A stretch of DNA of 29,005 bases from CAZEZY01 sp964516635 (GTDB lineage Bacteria; Pseudomonadota; Gammaproteobacteria; Burkholderiales; Burkholderiaceae_C): positions 1 to 29,005 of the forward strand of contig CAZEZY010000013.1 of the NCBI GenBank assembly GCA_964516635.1, written 5' to 3'. The notes under the pieces are model-generated. The model did not search any database. It was not told the DNA's origin and saw only the letters and a list, made by a program, of their open reading frames with translations. The position numbers were made by a program, and so were the translations under genes. Below, one piece after another: positions 6,869 to 14,900 of the stretch; the first letter of the stretch is position 1; the number at the start of each line of letters is the position of its first letter.

Positions 6869-7873
6869 TTATTGTGCCGCCTGGGCCTGGAGGTTGATGC
6901 TCTTGGCAATCGCGCGATAGCGCTCGGTTTCTTTCTGGTAGAAGCCAGCCAGTTCGCTCAGGCTGCGAGGGCTCATGACATTGTTGCCGGTGGCTTCAAG
7001 CGACTTGCGCACATCGGCATTCTGCAAGGCGGTGTAGAAAGCCTGGCTGAGTCGCTGGACGACGGCATCCGGGGTGTCCTTGTGCACCTGTACACCAGCC
7101 CACACCTCGAATTCCATGGCTTCCAGACCGGGCATGGTGGCCAGGGCCGGGTATTGACTGAACAGCGGATGCGGTTTTTTGGCCGTCACGCCCAGGCCTT
7201 TCATCCGGCCTTCGCCTATGGCTTGCATGATGGTGCCGGCCATGGGCAGAAACGCCATGTCGATCTGTCCGCCCATCAGGTCGGTCATCAGGGGTGCGAT
7301 GCCGCGGTAGGGCACGTGGGTCAGCGGGATGCGCGCATCTTGCGACAGCTTTTCGCCAATCAGGTGATAGAGCGAACCGTTGCCCACGCTGCCATAGCTC
7401 AGGGGCTTGCTGGCCGATTTTTTCGCCAGGGCAATCAGTTCGTTCACGTTGTTCACGCCCAGGTTGCTGCGCACCGCCAGAATGGTGCTGGTGGATACCA
7501 GGTAAGCCACCAGCTTCATGTCTTCAGACTTGTAACGAACGCCTTGCAAGGCCAGCGGCGACATGATCAGCTCCATCGGTGAGCCCAGGATGACGGTATG
7601 GCCATCGGTGCCTGCTGACAGCGCGCGGGTGATGCCGATGGTGCCGCTGGCACCGCCGATGTTTTCCACGATGATGTTCTGCCCGAGGTTCTGGCTCGCC
7701 AGCGTCTGCACCTGACGGGCAATGTGGTCGGAAGGACCGCCCGCCGGATACGGGACGATCATGTTGATGGGCTTGGTGGGGAAGGTCTGGGCCTGTGCGG
7801 CCCCAGTTGCGGCCAGCAGGACGGTGGCGGCGAGGGTGGCGCCGAGGGCGCGGATGCGGATGCGTGCGGTCAT
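6869..7873 (-). CDS. Bug/TctC-family periplasmic substrate-binding protein
   Basis: Binding protein of the Bordetella uptake gene (Bug) family, 334 residues, which captures small carboxylates, amino acids or related compounds for tripartite tricarboxylate-type transporters. An N-terminal signal peptide ends at the AQA of ATGAAQAQTFPTKP. Family motifs follow: MIVPYPAGGPSDHIAR in the first ligand loop, the IVENIGGASGTIG block, THVPYRG and GGQIDMAF. AAGGAG lies seven bases before the ATG. It is encoded 45 bp downstream of the M20 amidohydrolase on the same strand, so the ligand may be the amide substrate of that enzyme or its product. No TctA/TctB membrane genes are nearby, which is common for Bug genes in Burkholderiales. 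The ligand cannot be told from sequence. Confidence 0.9.
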   Translation of the reverse strand: MTARIRIRALGATLAATVLLAATGAAQAQTFPTKPINMIVPYPAGGPSDHIARQVQTLASQNLGQNIIVENIGGASGTIGITRALSAGTDGHTVILGSPMELIMSPLALQGVRYKSEDMKLVAYLVSTSTILAVRSNLGVNNVNELIALAKKSASKPLSYGSVGNGSLYHLIGEKLSQDARIPLTHVPYRGIAPLMTDLMGGQIDMAFLPMAGTIMQAIGEGRMKGLGVTAKKPHPLFSQYPALATMPGLEAMEFEVWAGVQVHKDTPDAVVQRLSQAFYTALQNADVRKSLEATGNNVMSPRSLSELAGFYQKETERYRAIAKSINLQAQAAQ

Positions 7874-7918
7874 TTCAGTCTCCTTGCGGGTGGTGGTGGG
7901 TGAGGGTGGGGGGAAAGG

Positions 7919-9103
7919 TCAGCGGTGGGGCGAAAGGAAATCCTGCGTCAGCGCCACCCAGTAGGCCGCGCCGATGCCGATGTTGAGGTCGTTGAAGTCA
8001 TAAGCCGGGTTGTGCACCATGCAGGCCCCTGGCTCGCCATCGGCGCCGTTGCCGATGAACAGGTAGCAGCCAGGAACGCGCTCCAGCATGAAAGCAAAGT
8101 CTTCGCTGCCGGTGAGCATGGCGCCATTCGGGTTCACCTGGTCTGCGCCAAAGTGTCGGATGGCCACGTCGGTGGCGAATCGGGTTTCGGCTTCGCTGTT
8201 CACCAGCACGGCATAGCCACGGCGCCAGTCGATCTGCGCGGTCACGTTGAAGCTCTCGGCATGGGCGTGTACCAGTGCCTTGATGCGCGATTCGGTGGCT
8301 TGGCGCACCTGGGGGTCGAGTGCGCGCACGCCGATTTCCAGCTTGGCCGTGTCCGGGATCACGTTGTTGGCGTGACCGGCATTCAGGGCGCCCACGGTGA
8401 TGACCACCGGCTGCAGTGGATCGGTGTTGCGCGAGACGATGGTCTGCAAGGCCATGACCAGCGAGGAAGCCGCCACCACCGGATCGTCGGCTTTGTGAGG
8501 CATGCCCCCATGGCCGCCACGTCCCTGCAGCGTGATGGTCACGTAGTCGGATGACGCCATGGTCGGGCCGCTGCGGAACACCAGTTGGCCCTGTGGGTAG
8601 CCCGGCATGTTGTGCATGGCAAAGATCGCATCGCAGGGGAAGCGATCGAACAAGCCGTCCTCCATCATCTGAAGTGCGCCACCCGCCCCTTCTTCGGCGG
8701 GCTGGAAGATGAGGTTGAGGGTGCCGCTGAAGTCACCATGCAGGGCCAGGTGCTTGGCGGCAGCCAGCAACATGGCGGTGTGGCCATCGTGGCCACACGC
8801 GTGCATGACGCCGTGGTGGCAGCTGCTCCAGGGCAGGCCGGTGGCTTCCACGATGGGCAGGGCATCCATGTCGGCGCGAAGGCCGATGCGGCGAGTGCCC
8901 TTGCCCCGCACCAGCTGACCCACCACGCCGGTGCCACCCAGGCCGGTGGTGACCTGGTAGCCCCAGCTTTGCAGGCGCTCGGCCACCAGGCGGGCGGTGC
9001 GGTGTTCGTCAAACGCCATTTCGGGGTGGCGGTGGATGTCGTGCCGCACCTCGATGAATTCTTCCACCAGTGCCGGGGCAATGGCTTCCATAACGTCGGA
9101 CAT
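7919..9103 (-). CDS. M20 family amidohydrolase (hippurate hydrolase/aminoacylase type)
   Basis: Cytosolic metal-dependent hydrolase of peptidase family M20D, 394 residues, which cleaves N-acyl or amide bonds of amino acid derivatives (hippurate, N-acetyl amino acids, amino acid conjugates). The HDIHRHPEMAF block opens the catalytic domain, HACGHDGHTAML holds metal ligands C103 and H105, and FQPAEEGAGGA supplies the Glu pair at about 137-138. RGGHGGMPHKADDPV is in the lid/dimerisation domain, and GSEDFAFM is the C-terminal metal-binding block. The frame is open to 9166; ATG 9103 is preferred because GGAG lies just upstream and the protein then begins as relatives do. It forms an operon with the Bug protein and is divergent from a LysR gene, the probable regulator. 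The exact substrate is unknown. Confidence 0.9.
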   Translation of the reverse strand: MSDVMEAIAPALVEEFIEVRHDIHRHPEMAFDEHRTARLVAERLQSWGYQVTTGLGGTGVVGQLVRGKGTRRIGLRADMDALPIVEATGLPWSSCHHGVMHACGHDGHTAMLLAAAKHLALHGDFSGTLNLIFQPAEEGAGGALQMMEDGLFDRFPCDAIFAMHNMPGYPQGQLVFRSGPTMASSDYVTITLQGRGGHGGMPHKADDPVVAASSLVMALQTIVSRNTDPLQPVVITVGALNAGHANNVIPDTAKLEIGVRALDPQVRQATESRIKALVHAHAESFNVTAQIDWRRGYAVLVNSEAETRFATDVAIRHFGADQVNPNGAMLTGSEDFAFMLERVPGCYLFIGNGADGEPGACMVHNPAYDFNDLNIGIGAAYWVALTQDFLSPHR

Positions 9104-9160
9104 GAAGGGCTCCAGAGGGTGGGTGCTGATTTGCATGCCACGTTGGCGACATGCACTTAA

Positions 9161-9201
9161 ATTCATCTTATGAATCCTTCATTCCAAAGTCCAATGCATT
9201 G
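9161..9201. promoter_or_regulatory. Palindromes in the M20/LysR divergent promoter region
   Basis: The 136-bp gap between the divergent M20 and LysR genes holds ATTCAT-CTT-ATGAAT (9161-9175), a perfect 6-3-6 palindrome that contains the T-N11-A pattern of LysR-type operators (T9162, A9174). A second perfect palindrome, CAATGCATTG, is at 9192-9201. This stretch is clearly more AT-rich than the flanking genes. Binding of the adjacent LysR protein is inferred from position and pattern only. Confidence 0.45.
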
Positions 9202-9239
9202 TTGTACATTAATCGATAACACAAACTCATGATTCAACC

Positions 9240-10124
9240 GTGACGCTCGTCCAGCTGAAGCATTTCATCGCGCTCGCCGAAGCAGGCTCCTTCGCCAAAG
9301 CCTCGAAGTTGCTGTACCTCACGCAGCCTGCGCTGTCCCGCAGCATTCAGGCGCTCGAAGAGGAAATGGGCCAGGCGTTGTTTGATCGCATCGGTCGGCG
9401 CATCGAGCTCACGGGCATGGGTCACCAGTTGCTGCCGCGCGCACAAAAACTGTTGCAGGAAGCCGATGCGATCAGGACCATGGGTCGCCGCATGGCATCC
9501 GGTATCACGGGCACCGTGCGGGTGGGGCTGGGTTCAGGCCCTGGGGCCATCCTGTCCATTCCCATGCTGATGCACATGGCCAGGCATCACCCGGAACTGC
9601 ATCTGGAAGTGGCCCGTGGCGGCACCGAACTGCTCATCCATGCCTTGCGCCAGCGCCGGCTGGATGCGGCCGTCGTCGACATCCGCGCCATGAGGCCGGC
9701 CAGCGATCTTCAGGTGTCATTGCAGATCGAGATGCCCGCCAGCTTTCTGTGCCGTGCAGGTCACCCGCTGTGTGCCTGGCCCGGCCCGGTGCCCTTTCAG
9801 CAGGTGCTGGCGTATCCGGTCGCTTCCACCCCGCTGAGCGACGAGGTGGCGCGCATCCTCACCGAACGGTATGGGCCCAGAGCCAACCCGGACGACATGG
9901 TCACCCTGCGATGCGACGACACCCAGACCCTGGTCGAGGTGGCCCGCAACACCGACGCCGTCGTGCTCACCATCAATGCCGCCGGTCGGGATCTGATTCG
10001 ACTTCCCGTGGACCCTCCCTTGAACGCAACGGCCCGTTTCGGTCTGGTCACGCTGGATCAGCGTGCCGAGAATCCGGCGCTGGACATCATCCGAAAACTC
10101 GTGTCAGAGGGCATGCAGGCATGA
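9240..10124 (+). CDS. LysR-family transcriptional regulator
   Basis: DNA-binding regulator of 294 residues, usual length for the family. The N-terminal winged helix-turn-helix is clear: FIALAEAGSFAKASKLLYLTQPALSRSIQALEEEMG at residues 9-44, followed by the linker helix and a LysR substrate-binding domain (about 90-290) with the AVVDIR and LRCDDTQTLVEV stretches. GTG 9240 is the only start that gives the conserved TLVQLKHF beginning; the upstream frame has no other start, and there is no clear Shine-Dalgarno sequence. It is divergent from the M20-Bug operon and probably controls it and itself in response to a small ligand. It converges on the MocR gene with an 80-bp gap, in which I see no clear terminator. 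Confidence 0.92.
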   Translation: MTLVQLKHFIALAEAGSFAKASKLLYLTQPALSRSIQALEEEMGQALFDRIGRRIELTGMGHQLLPRAQKLLQEADAIRTMGRRMASGITGTVRVGLGSGPGAILSIPMLMHMARHHPELHLEVARGGTELLIHALRQRRLDAAVVDIRAMRPASDLQVSLQIEMPASFLCRAGHPLCAWPGPVPFQQVLAYPVASTPLSDEVARILTERYGPRANPDDMVTLRCDDTQTLVEVARNTDAVVLTINAAGRDLIRLPVDPPLNATARFGLVTLDQRAENPALDIIRKLVSEGMQA

Positions 10125-10204
10125 CACGGATCAGGAACTCATGACGGTTTCTTCCTCATCCAGACGATGGCGGCCCTTCTTGCCGCGATTGGACCACCTT
10201 CCTG

Positions 10205-11602
10205 TCAGGTGCGCCGTTTTAGGGTGTGAGCCATGGCCTGTCTCAGAAAGCCGAACAATCGCTCATCCTGTGACTGAGCCACGTTGAATCGCATGAAATG
10301 CGTGGCGGTCTGCGATGGACTGAACACGTTCCCGGGGGCCAGGACCAGGTTCTGCATCAAAGCGGTCTGCGACAGTGCAGTGGCATCCATCTGTTGGGGC
10401 AGTTGGCACCACAGCAACATCCCCGCCTCTGGCTGCAGCCAGGGCTGAATGCCCAACTGTTTCAAGCGTTGGCTGACATCGGCCATCGCACGTGCCAGCC
10501 GCACTTGGAGATGCTCCAGGTGTTTGCGGTAGCTGCCGTCCTGGAGTGCATGGAGCACCAGGGCGGCAGACACCTGCCCGCTCCCAAAGCAGGTGGCTAT
10601 CTTCAGATCGACCAGACCTTCCACCCAATCTCGCCGCAGGGCGACATAGCCCACCCGGGCGCTCGCCGACAGCGTTTTTGAAAAACTGCCGACCTGCACG
10701 ACCCGTTCCAGGCCATCGAACGCGGCGAGTCGGGGGGCAGGCACCCGCTCCAGATCGGCAAACACTTCATCCTCGATCACGGTCAGGTTGGCGGCCTCGG
10801 CCAGTTTAAGCAAACGGTGGGCGATCACGGGCGACAGCGTGGCGCCTGTGGGGTTGTGGATGGCCGCGTTGGTGATGTACAGCCGTGGCGCGTGTCGCTC
10901 GATGGCCATGGCGAAATGCTCGATATCGGGGCCGCTGGGCGTGTAGGGAATGCCCACGATATGGGCCTGGTGGGCGCGCAGCACCGCCAGGAAATTGAAG
11001 TAGCAGGGGTCGTCCACCAGGACGGTATCCCCGGGATTGATCAGAAACCGGCACATCAGGTCAATCGCGTGGGTGCCCGAGTCGGTCAGCACGATCTGGT
11101 CTGAACCCGCATCGATTCCCCGGTCGCTCAATCGCCGTGCCAGCAGTTGGCGCAGCGCCGGCAGGCCCTGGGGCGAGCCATAGTCCGTCAGGGAAGCAGC
11201 CTCGGCACGGGCCATGGCGCGCAGGCCACGACGCAACGCCTCCTGGGGCAGCCAATCGGAAGGCAGCCAGCCACAACCCGGCTTCATCATGGTCTCATCG
11301 GCTTGAAGCGACTGGCGTGACACCCAGAACGGATCCACCGCACGATCCCGTTGTGGACCGATCTCGTTCATGGACAACGGGGCCAGAGGGGCCGCCACGA
11401 AGAAGCCAGATCCAGGGCGTGATCGGATCACGCCCTCGGCGCTCAGCCTTTCATAGGCTTCGACCACGGTGGACGTCGATAGACGCATCAATCCCGCCAT
11501 GGCGCGAATGGACGGCAGTTTCTCGCCTGGGGTCAGGCTACGCGAGGCGATGCGATCGCGGATGGCGTTCATCACGTCGGTGATTCGGGTGCGGGTCTGC
11601 AT
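10205..11602 (-). CDS. MocR/PdxR-type regulator (GntR wHTH fused to class I aminotransferase domain)
   Basis: Regulator of 465 residues. Residues 1-70 form a GntR-type winged helix (GEKLPSIRAMAGLMRLSTST, then VVEAYERLSAEGVIRSRPGSGFFV). Residues about 90-460 are an aminotransferase fold that binds pyridoxal phosphate: N250 in HNPTG, D278 in IEDEVF, and the Schiff-base lysine K309 in GSFSKTLSASARVGY. All are intact, so PLP binding is expected, but the domain normally senses PLP or an amino acid derivative rather than catalysing. The usual Tyr after the PLP-binding Asp is Phe here. The gene is divergent from an EamA transporter, a very common pairing in which the MocR protein controls the exporter and itself. 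Control of vitamin B6 genes (pdxST) is not supported, as none is present. Confidence 0.92.
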   Translation of the reverse strand: MQTRTRITDVMNAIRDRIASRSLTPGEKLPSIRAMAGLMRLSTSTVVEAYERLSAEGVIRSRPGSGFFVAAPLAPLSMNEIGPQRDRAVDPFWVSRQSLQADETMMKPGCGWLPSDWLPQEALRRGLRAMARAEAASLTDYGSPQGLPALRQLLARRLSDRGIDAGSDQIVLTDSGTHAIDLMCRFLINPGDTVLVDDPCYFNFLAVLRAHQAHIVGIPYTPSGPDIEHFAMAIERHAPRLYITNAAIHNPTGATLSPVIAHRLLKLAEAANLTVIEDEVFADLERVPAPRLAAFDGLERVVQVGSFSKTLSASARVGYVALRRDWVEGLVDLKIATCFGSGQVSAALVLHALQDGSYRKHLEHLQVRLARAMADVSQRLKQLGIQPWLQPEAGMLLWCQLPQQMDATALSQTALMQNLVLAPGNVFSPSQTATHFMRFNVAQSQDERLFGFLRQAMAHTLKRRT

Positions 11603-11654
11603 GATCGATCCGAGAGCTGGCGTCAGCCGTTATGGTGTTTGATGCATCACAGTT

Positions 11655-11686
11655 TTTGCCAACTGTACTGAATTGTGACTGGCGAA
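11655..11686. promoter_or_regulatory. Candidate MocR operator in the regulator/transporter intergenic region
   Basis: TTTGCCA (11655-11661) and TGGCGAA (11680-11686) form an inverted repeat with one mismatch around an 18-base spacer rich in CTG/TGA steps (ACTGTACTG, TTGTGACTG). It lies between the divergent MocR and EamA starts, where such regulators bind. The assignment is by position and pattern only; MocR sites are often direct repeats, and the two CTG-containing half-sites could equally be the real elements. Confidence 0.35.
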
Positions 11687-11731
11687 TGGGCTTCCGTAAA
11701 GCGATAAATGGAGCGGATTCAGGAGACGGTT

Positions 11732-12598
11732 GTGCAACAGAAAACGCAAGGCTGGTTGAGCGGTCTGGTGGGGGTGATCATTTTCAGCGGCTCGCTACCA
11801 GCCACCCGGGTGGCGGTGATGGATTTGGACGCCGTCTTCCTGACAGGCGCCAGAGCGGTCATCGCGGGGTTGCTGGCGGCCCTCCTGCTGGGGGTGGGGC
11901 GCCAGCAGCGACCTGCTCGGGCTGACCTGTTTCCCTTGGCCCTGGTTGCCATCGGTTGCGTGGTGGCCTTTCCACTCTTGACGGCCCTGGCGCTGCGCCA
12001 CATCACCTCTGCACACGCCATGGTCTACATCGGTGCGCTTCCCCTGGCCACCGCCATGTTTGCGGTGTGGCGTGGGGGCGAGCGTCCACGCCCGGCCTTC
12101 TGGTTGTTTTCCGGGCTGGGCAGTTGCCTGGTGTCTGGCTACGCGCTGATCCAAGGGATCGACATCGCTCCCGTGGGCGATGCGCTGATGCTGGCGGCCA
12201 TCATCGCCTGTGGTCTGGGTTATGCCGAAGGCGCACGCCTCACGGTCCGGCTGGGTGGCTGGCAGGTGATCTCCTGGGCGCTGGTGTTGTCATTCCCCGC
12301 GATGCTGCCGTTGGCCTGGATCAGTGCGCCCGATTCGTTCGCGGGCGTCCATGTTCACGCCTGGATCGGCCTGGCTTATGTGTCGGTGTTCAGCATGCTG
12401 GTGGGATTTGTCTTCTGGTACCACGGCTTGGCTCAGGGGGGTGTGGCTTCCGTTGCCCAACTTCAATTGCTGCAACCCTTCTTCGGTCTCATGCTGGCGG
12501 CGGGTCTACTTCACGAGCAGGTGACCTGGCAGATGCAACTGACCGCGGTCGCTGTGATCGTTTGCGTGGCGGGCGCGAGGCGATTTGCCCGGCATTGA
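11732..12598 (+). CDS. EamA-family (DMT superfamily) transporter
   Basis: Inner-membrane exporter of about 288 residues with ten predicted membrane helices in two EamA repeats. The first repeat is visible in GLVGVIIFSGSLPATRVAV and LTGARAVIAGLLAALLLG, and the second in ALMLAAIIACGLGYAEGARL through VSVFSMLVGFVFWYHGLAQGGVA. Members export amino acids or other metabolites. GTG 11732 is preferred because AGGAG (11721-11725) sits six bases upstream; an in-frame ATG at 11708 would add eight residues but has a poor ribosome site. It is divergent from the MocR regulator, which probably controls it. It converges on the TetR gene with a 43-bp gap. Confidence 0.9.
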   Translation: MQQKTQGWLSGLVGVIIFSGSLPATRVAVMDLDAVFLTGARAVIAGLLAALLLGVGRQQRPARADLFPLALVAIGCVVAFPLLTALALRHITSAHAMVYIGALPLATAMFAVWRGGERPRPAFWLFSGLGSCLVSGYALIQGIDIAPVGDALMLAAIIACGLGYAEGARLTVRLGGWQVISWALVLSFPAMLPLAWISAPDSFAGVHVHAWIGLAYVSVFSMLVGFVFWYHGLAQGGVASVAQLQLLQPFFGLMLAAGLLHEQVTWQMQLTAVAVIVCVAGARRFARH

Positions 12599-12641
12599 CC
12601 ACCCGATCGGTCGAGTCGCTTCCTTGAGTGCCTTGCCCGGA

Positions 12642-13322
12642 CTATCCGGCTGGTGGTGAATTCACCGGTTCCGTGTGAGCCATGAAGCGGCCCTCCATGG
12701 CCAGTCCGATCATGGCCAGCACGTGTTGCGGTATGACGATCTCGGGTGGGCCATCGACGCTCAGGTCAGGCATGCAACTGCCACCCATGATGCCGGCCAA
12801 TCCATGCATGGTGGACCAGATGAACATGGCGTCTTCGTCGACACGCGCACTGGGCAAGGCCACCCCATGGATTCGTGAGAGCGCACGGCGGAGAATGTCG
12901 AAGGCGTGATTGGCCTCGCGCTGAAGGTCCGGATGAGCCGCTGCTTCGGGCCAGGGGGTGCCGAACATCAGCCGGTATTCGAGCGGGTGCGTGAGTGCGA
13001 AACTCAAATACTGACGACCCAATGACTCCAGTTCGGCCCTGGGGTCATCGCTGCGGGCCCGTGCATCCAGATGGCGAGAAAAGTGCTCGAAGCAACGACG
13101 CATCACCTCCGCCAGCAGGTGATCGCGGCTCGGGTAATGACGGTAAGGGGCCTGATGCGAAACGCCCAGGCGCCGGGCAACATCACGCAGGCTCAGGTGT
13201 TCGATGCCATGGGCCGCAATCGCTTCACGGGCGGCTTCGACGCACGCGTCCTTCAGGTCGGGGGCGGGCATCGGTTCGGACGAAGGTTTAGATCTGGGCA
13301 TACCACCGACATGGTAGGCCAT
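12642..13322 (-). CDS. TetR-family repressor of the RND efflux operon
   Basis: Regulator of 226 residues. The N-terminal TetR helix-turn-helix runs over residues about 40-72: HLSLRDVARRLGVSHQAPYRHYPSRDHLLAEVM. It is followed by an all-helical ligand domain of the kind with a FALTHPLEYRLMFG stretch (TetR_C_33/WHG-like). ATG 13322 is chosen because GGAGG lies five bases upstream; a second Met at codon 8 has only a weak site. It is divergent from a three-gene RND efflux operon and faces a long perfect palindrome, so it most likely represses both itself and the pump and is released by pump substrates. The ligand is unknown. Confidence 0.92.
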   Translation of the reverse strand: MAYHVGGMPRSKPSSEPMPAPDLKDACVEAAREAIAAHGIEHLSLRDVARRLGVSHQAPYRHYPSRDHLLAEVMRRCFEHFSRHLDARARSDDPRAELESLGRQYLSFALTHPLEYRLMFGTPWPEAAAHPDLQREANHAFDILRRALSRIHGVALPSARVDEDAMFIWSTMHGLAGIMGGSCMPDLSVDGPPEIVIPQHVLAMIGLAMEGRFMAHTEPVNSPPAG

Positions 13323-13373
13323 GAGCCCTCCGATGGCACGGAACGATCGGGCACATGAAAAGCATCCATCGAA

Positions 13374-13420
13374 AGTTGACAGTGTCTACATTTCACTTCA
13401 GAATGTAGACACTGTCAACT
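13374..13420. promoter_or_regulatory. Perfect 19-bp inverted repeat with interlocked divergent promoters (TetR operator)
   Basis: AGTTGACAGTGTCTACATT (13374-13392) is repeated exactly inverted at 13402-13420, with a 9-base centre. Each arm contains TTGACA, a perfect -35 hexamer, and a smaller inverted repeat TGACA-G-TGTCT, typical of a TetR half-operator pair. Rightward: TTGACA 13376-13381, 17 bp, CAGAAT 13399-13404. Leftward: TTGACA on the minus strand at 13418-13413, 17 bp, TGAAAT at 13395-13390. The two promoters thus overlap face to face over nearly the same bases. Repression of both by the adjacent TetR protein is inferred. Confidence 0.8.
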
Positions 13421-13433
13421 CAAGGAATCCATC

Positions 13434-14900
13434 ATGACGCTCATCACGGGGCGCTGGGTCGTTCTGGCCGGCGTGATCGGTCTGGCAGGGTGTGCGGGTA
13501 CCGCGCCCCTGTCACCACAGACCGAGAACTGGCTCGCCGGACCCTATGTCGAGGCCGATCCCGCACAGCGACAAGATCTGGATATCGATCGCTGGCGGGC
13601 TGTCTGGCGTGATCCCTTGCTGGACCATCTGCTGGCCAAGGCGGCAGTCGCCAACCTGGATGCCCGCCTGGCCTGGACGCGGGTTCAACAGGCCCGTGCC
13701 GGCATGCGGCAGCTGGCTTCCAGGAAGGCCCCGGACATCGAAATCGAAGGCTCGGCCTCCGATGAACGCACGGGACTTCCAGCGACCGTGAAATCAGGCA
13801 ATCCCGATGTCAGGGCTTATCGAGGGGGTTTGACGCTGGGCTGGGAACTGGATCTCTGGGGCGCCGTGGATGCAGCGGCTCAGGCAGGAAAAATGGATGC
13901 GCTGGCCGCAGAAGCGGGGGCCGAGGCGGTGCAATGGCTGGCCCAGCACGAGGTGGTTCGGCAGTACTTGATCTGGCAGGGTGCTCGCTCACGGCTGGAG
14001 GTGCTGGAGCAACTGGTGGCTGCCGATCGAGAGGCGGAAGCCGTGGTCCGCCGCCGGCTTCAGGAAGGCATGGCAAGCGCCATCGATGTGGCGAACCGGG
14101 AAGCCGAGCGGCAGCAGACGGCATCGCAGATCCCGGCACTGAAAACCCTGGTGAATGTCACCGAGCATCAACTGACCTTGCTGGTGGGTGAAAAGCCAGG
14201 CGCTCTTCAGGATGCCTTCGATCGCGCGCCCACAGGCCTGCCCGTGGCCGAAGCGCTGCCCATCGGCATGCCGATAGATCTCCTCAGGCGTCGCACCGAC
14301 CTGATCGTGGCAGAGCATCAATTCATGGCCGAAACACAACGGTTGCGCATGGCCGATGCGGACTTGTGGCCGAAGGTCTTTCTGGGGGCAGCACTGGGTC
14401 AACAGGACCTGCGGTTGAACGGGCTGGATCTGGCGCCAGCCCGATTCAGTCAACTGGCGCTGGCTTTCACCTTTCCGCTGTTCAACGCCGGCCGGTTGCA
14501 GGCGGCGGTTGAGCAGCAGTCGGCGCGTCAGCGTGAGGCCACCCTGAATTATGAAAAAGCGGTGTTGCAGGCCTTGACCGATGTGGAAAACAGCCTGGTG
14601 GTTTTGCGCAGGCAACAGCAATCTCAATCGCAGTTGACGGCTGTCTGGAACGCCAGGCAGGACGCGGAAAAGCGCGGGGAGCGTCTGTTTCAGGAGGGGC
14701 TGATGGATCCGCTGCAACGGATCGGTCTGACAAAAGCACAACACGCCGCCCGACTGTCGTTGACCGAGTCGGCACTGGCGGTGTCATTGGCGACCTTGCA
14801 ACTGTACCGGTCACTGGGCGGAGGCTGGCCCGATCAGGGCATCGCCAGCCTCAATCGGGAAAGCAGCGCCCCCATCCACGCACACAGGAGCCATCCATGA
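13434..14900 (+). CDS. RND efflux outer-membrane lipoprotein (NodT/OprM family)
   Basis: Outer-membrane channel of a tripartite efflux pump, 488 residues. A lipoprotein signal ends at the lipobox LAGC (C20). Two outer-membrane efflux protein repeats follow, with the long coiled-coil helices of the TolC barrel visible in WTRVQQARAGMRQLASRKAPDIE-like and EKAVLQALTDVENSLVVLRRQ-like stretches. The NodT hallmark near the second repeat is LPIGMPIDLLRRRTDLIVAEHQ. AAGGA lies seven bases before ATG. It is first in the operon, ahead of adaptor and permease; many pumps place the channel last. The stop overlaps the adaptor start (ATGA). Expression starts at the palindromic promoter 13374-13420. Confidence 0.93.
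   Translation: MTLITGRWVVLAGVIGLAGCAGTAPLSPQTENWLAGPYVEADPAQRQDLDIDRWRAVWRDPLLDHLLAKAAVANLDARLAWTRVQQARAGMRQLASRKAPDIEIEGSASDERTGLPATVKSGNPDVRAYRGGLTLGWELDLWGAVDAAAQAGKMDALAAEAGAEAVQWLAQHEVVRQYLIWQGARSRLEVLEQLVAADREAEAVVRRRLQEGMASAIDVANREAERQQTASQIPALKTLVNVTEHQLTLLVGEKPGALQDAFDRAPTGLPVAEALPIGMPIDLLRRRTDLIVAEHQFMAETQRLRMADADLWPKVFLGAALGQQDLRLNGLDLAPARFSQLALAFTFPLFNAGRLQAAVEQQSARQREATLNYEKAVLQALTDVENSLVVLRRQQQSQSQLTAVWNARQDAEKRGERLFQEGLMDPLQRIGLTKAQHAARLSLTESALAVSLATLQLYRSLGGGWPDQGIASLNRESSAPIHAHRSHP

Noticed and set aside
9229..9243. Four-codon frame (ATG to TGA) overlapping the GTG start of the LysR gene as GTGA
   Set aside because: It could be a coupling leader peptide, but it has no ribosome site and is short enough to be chance.
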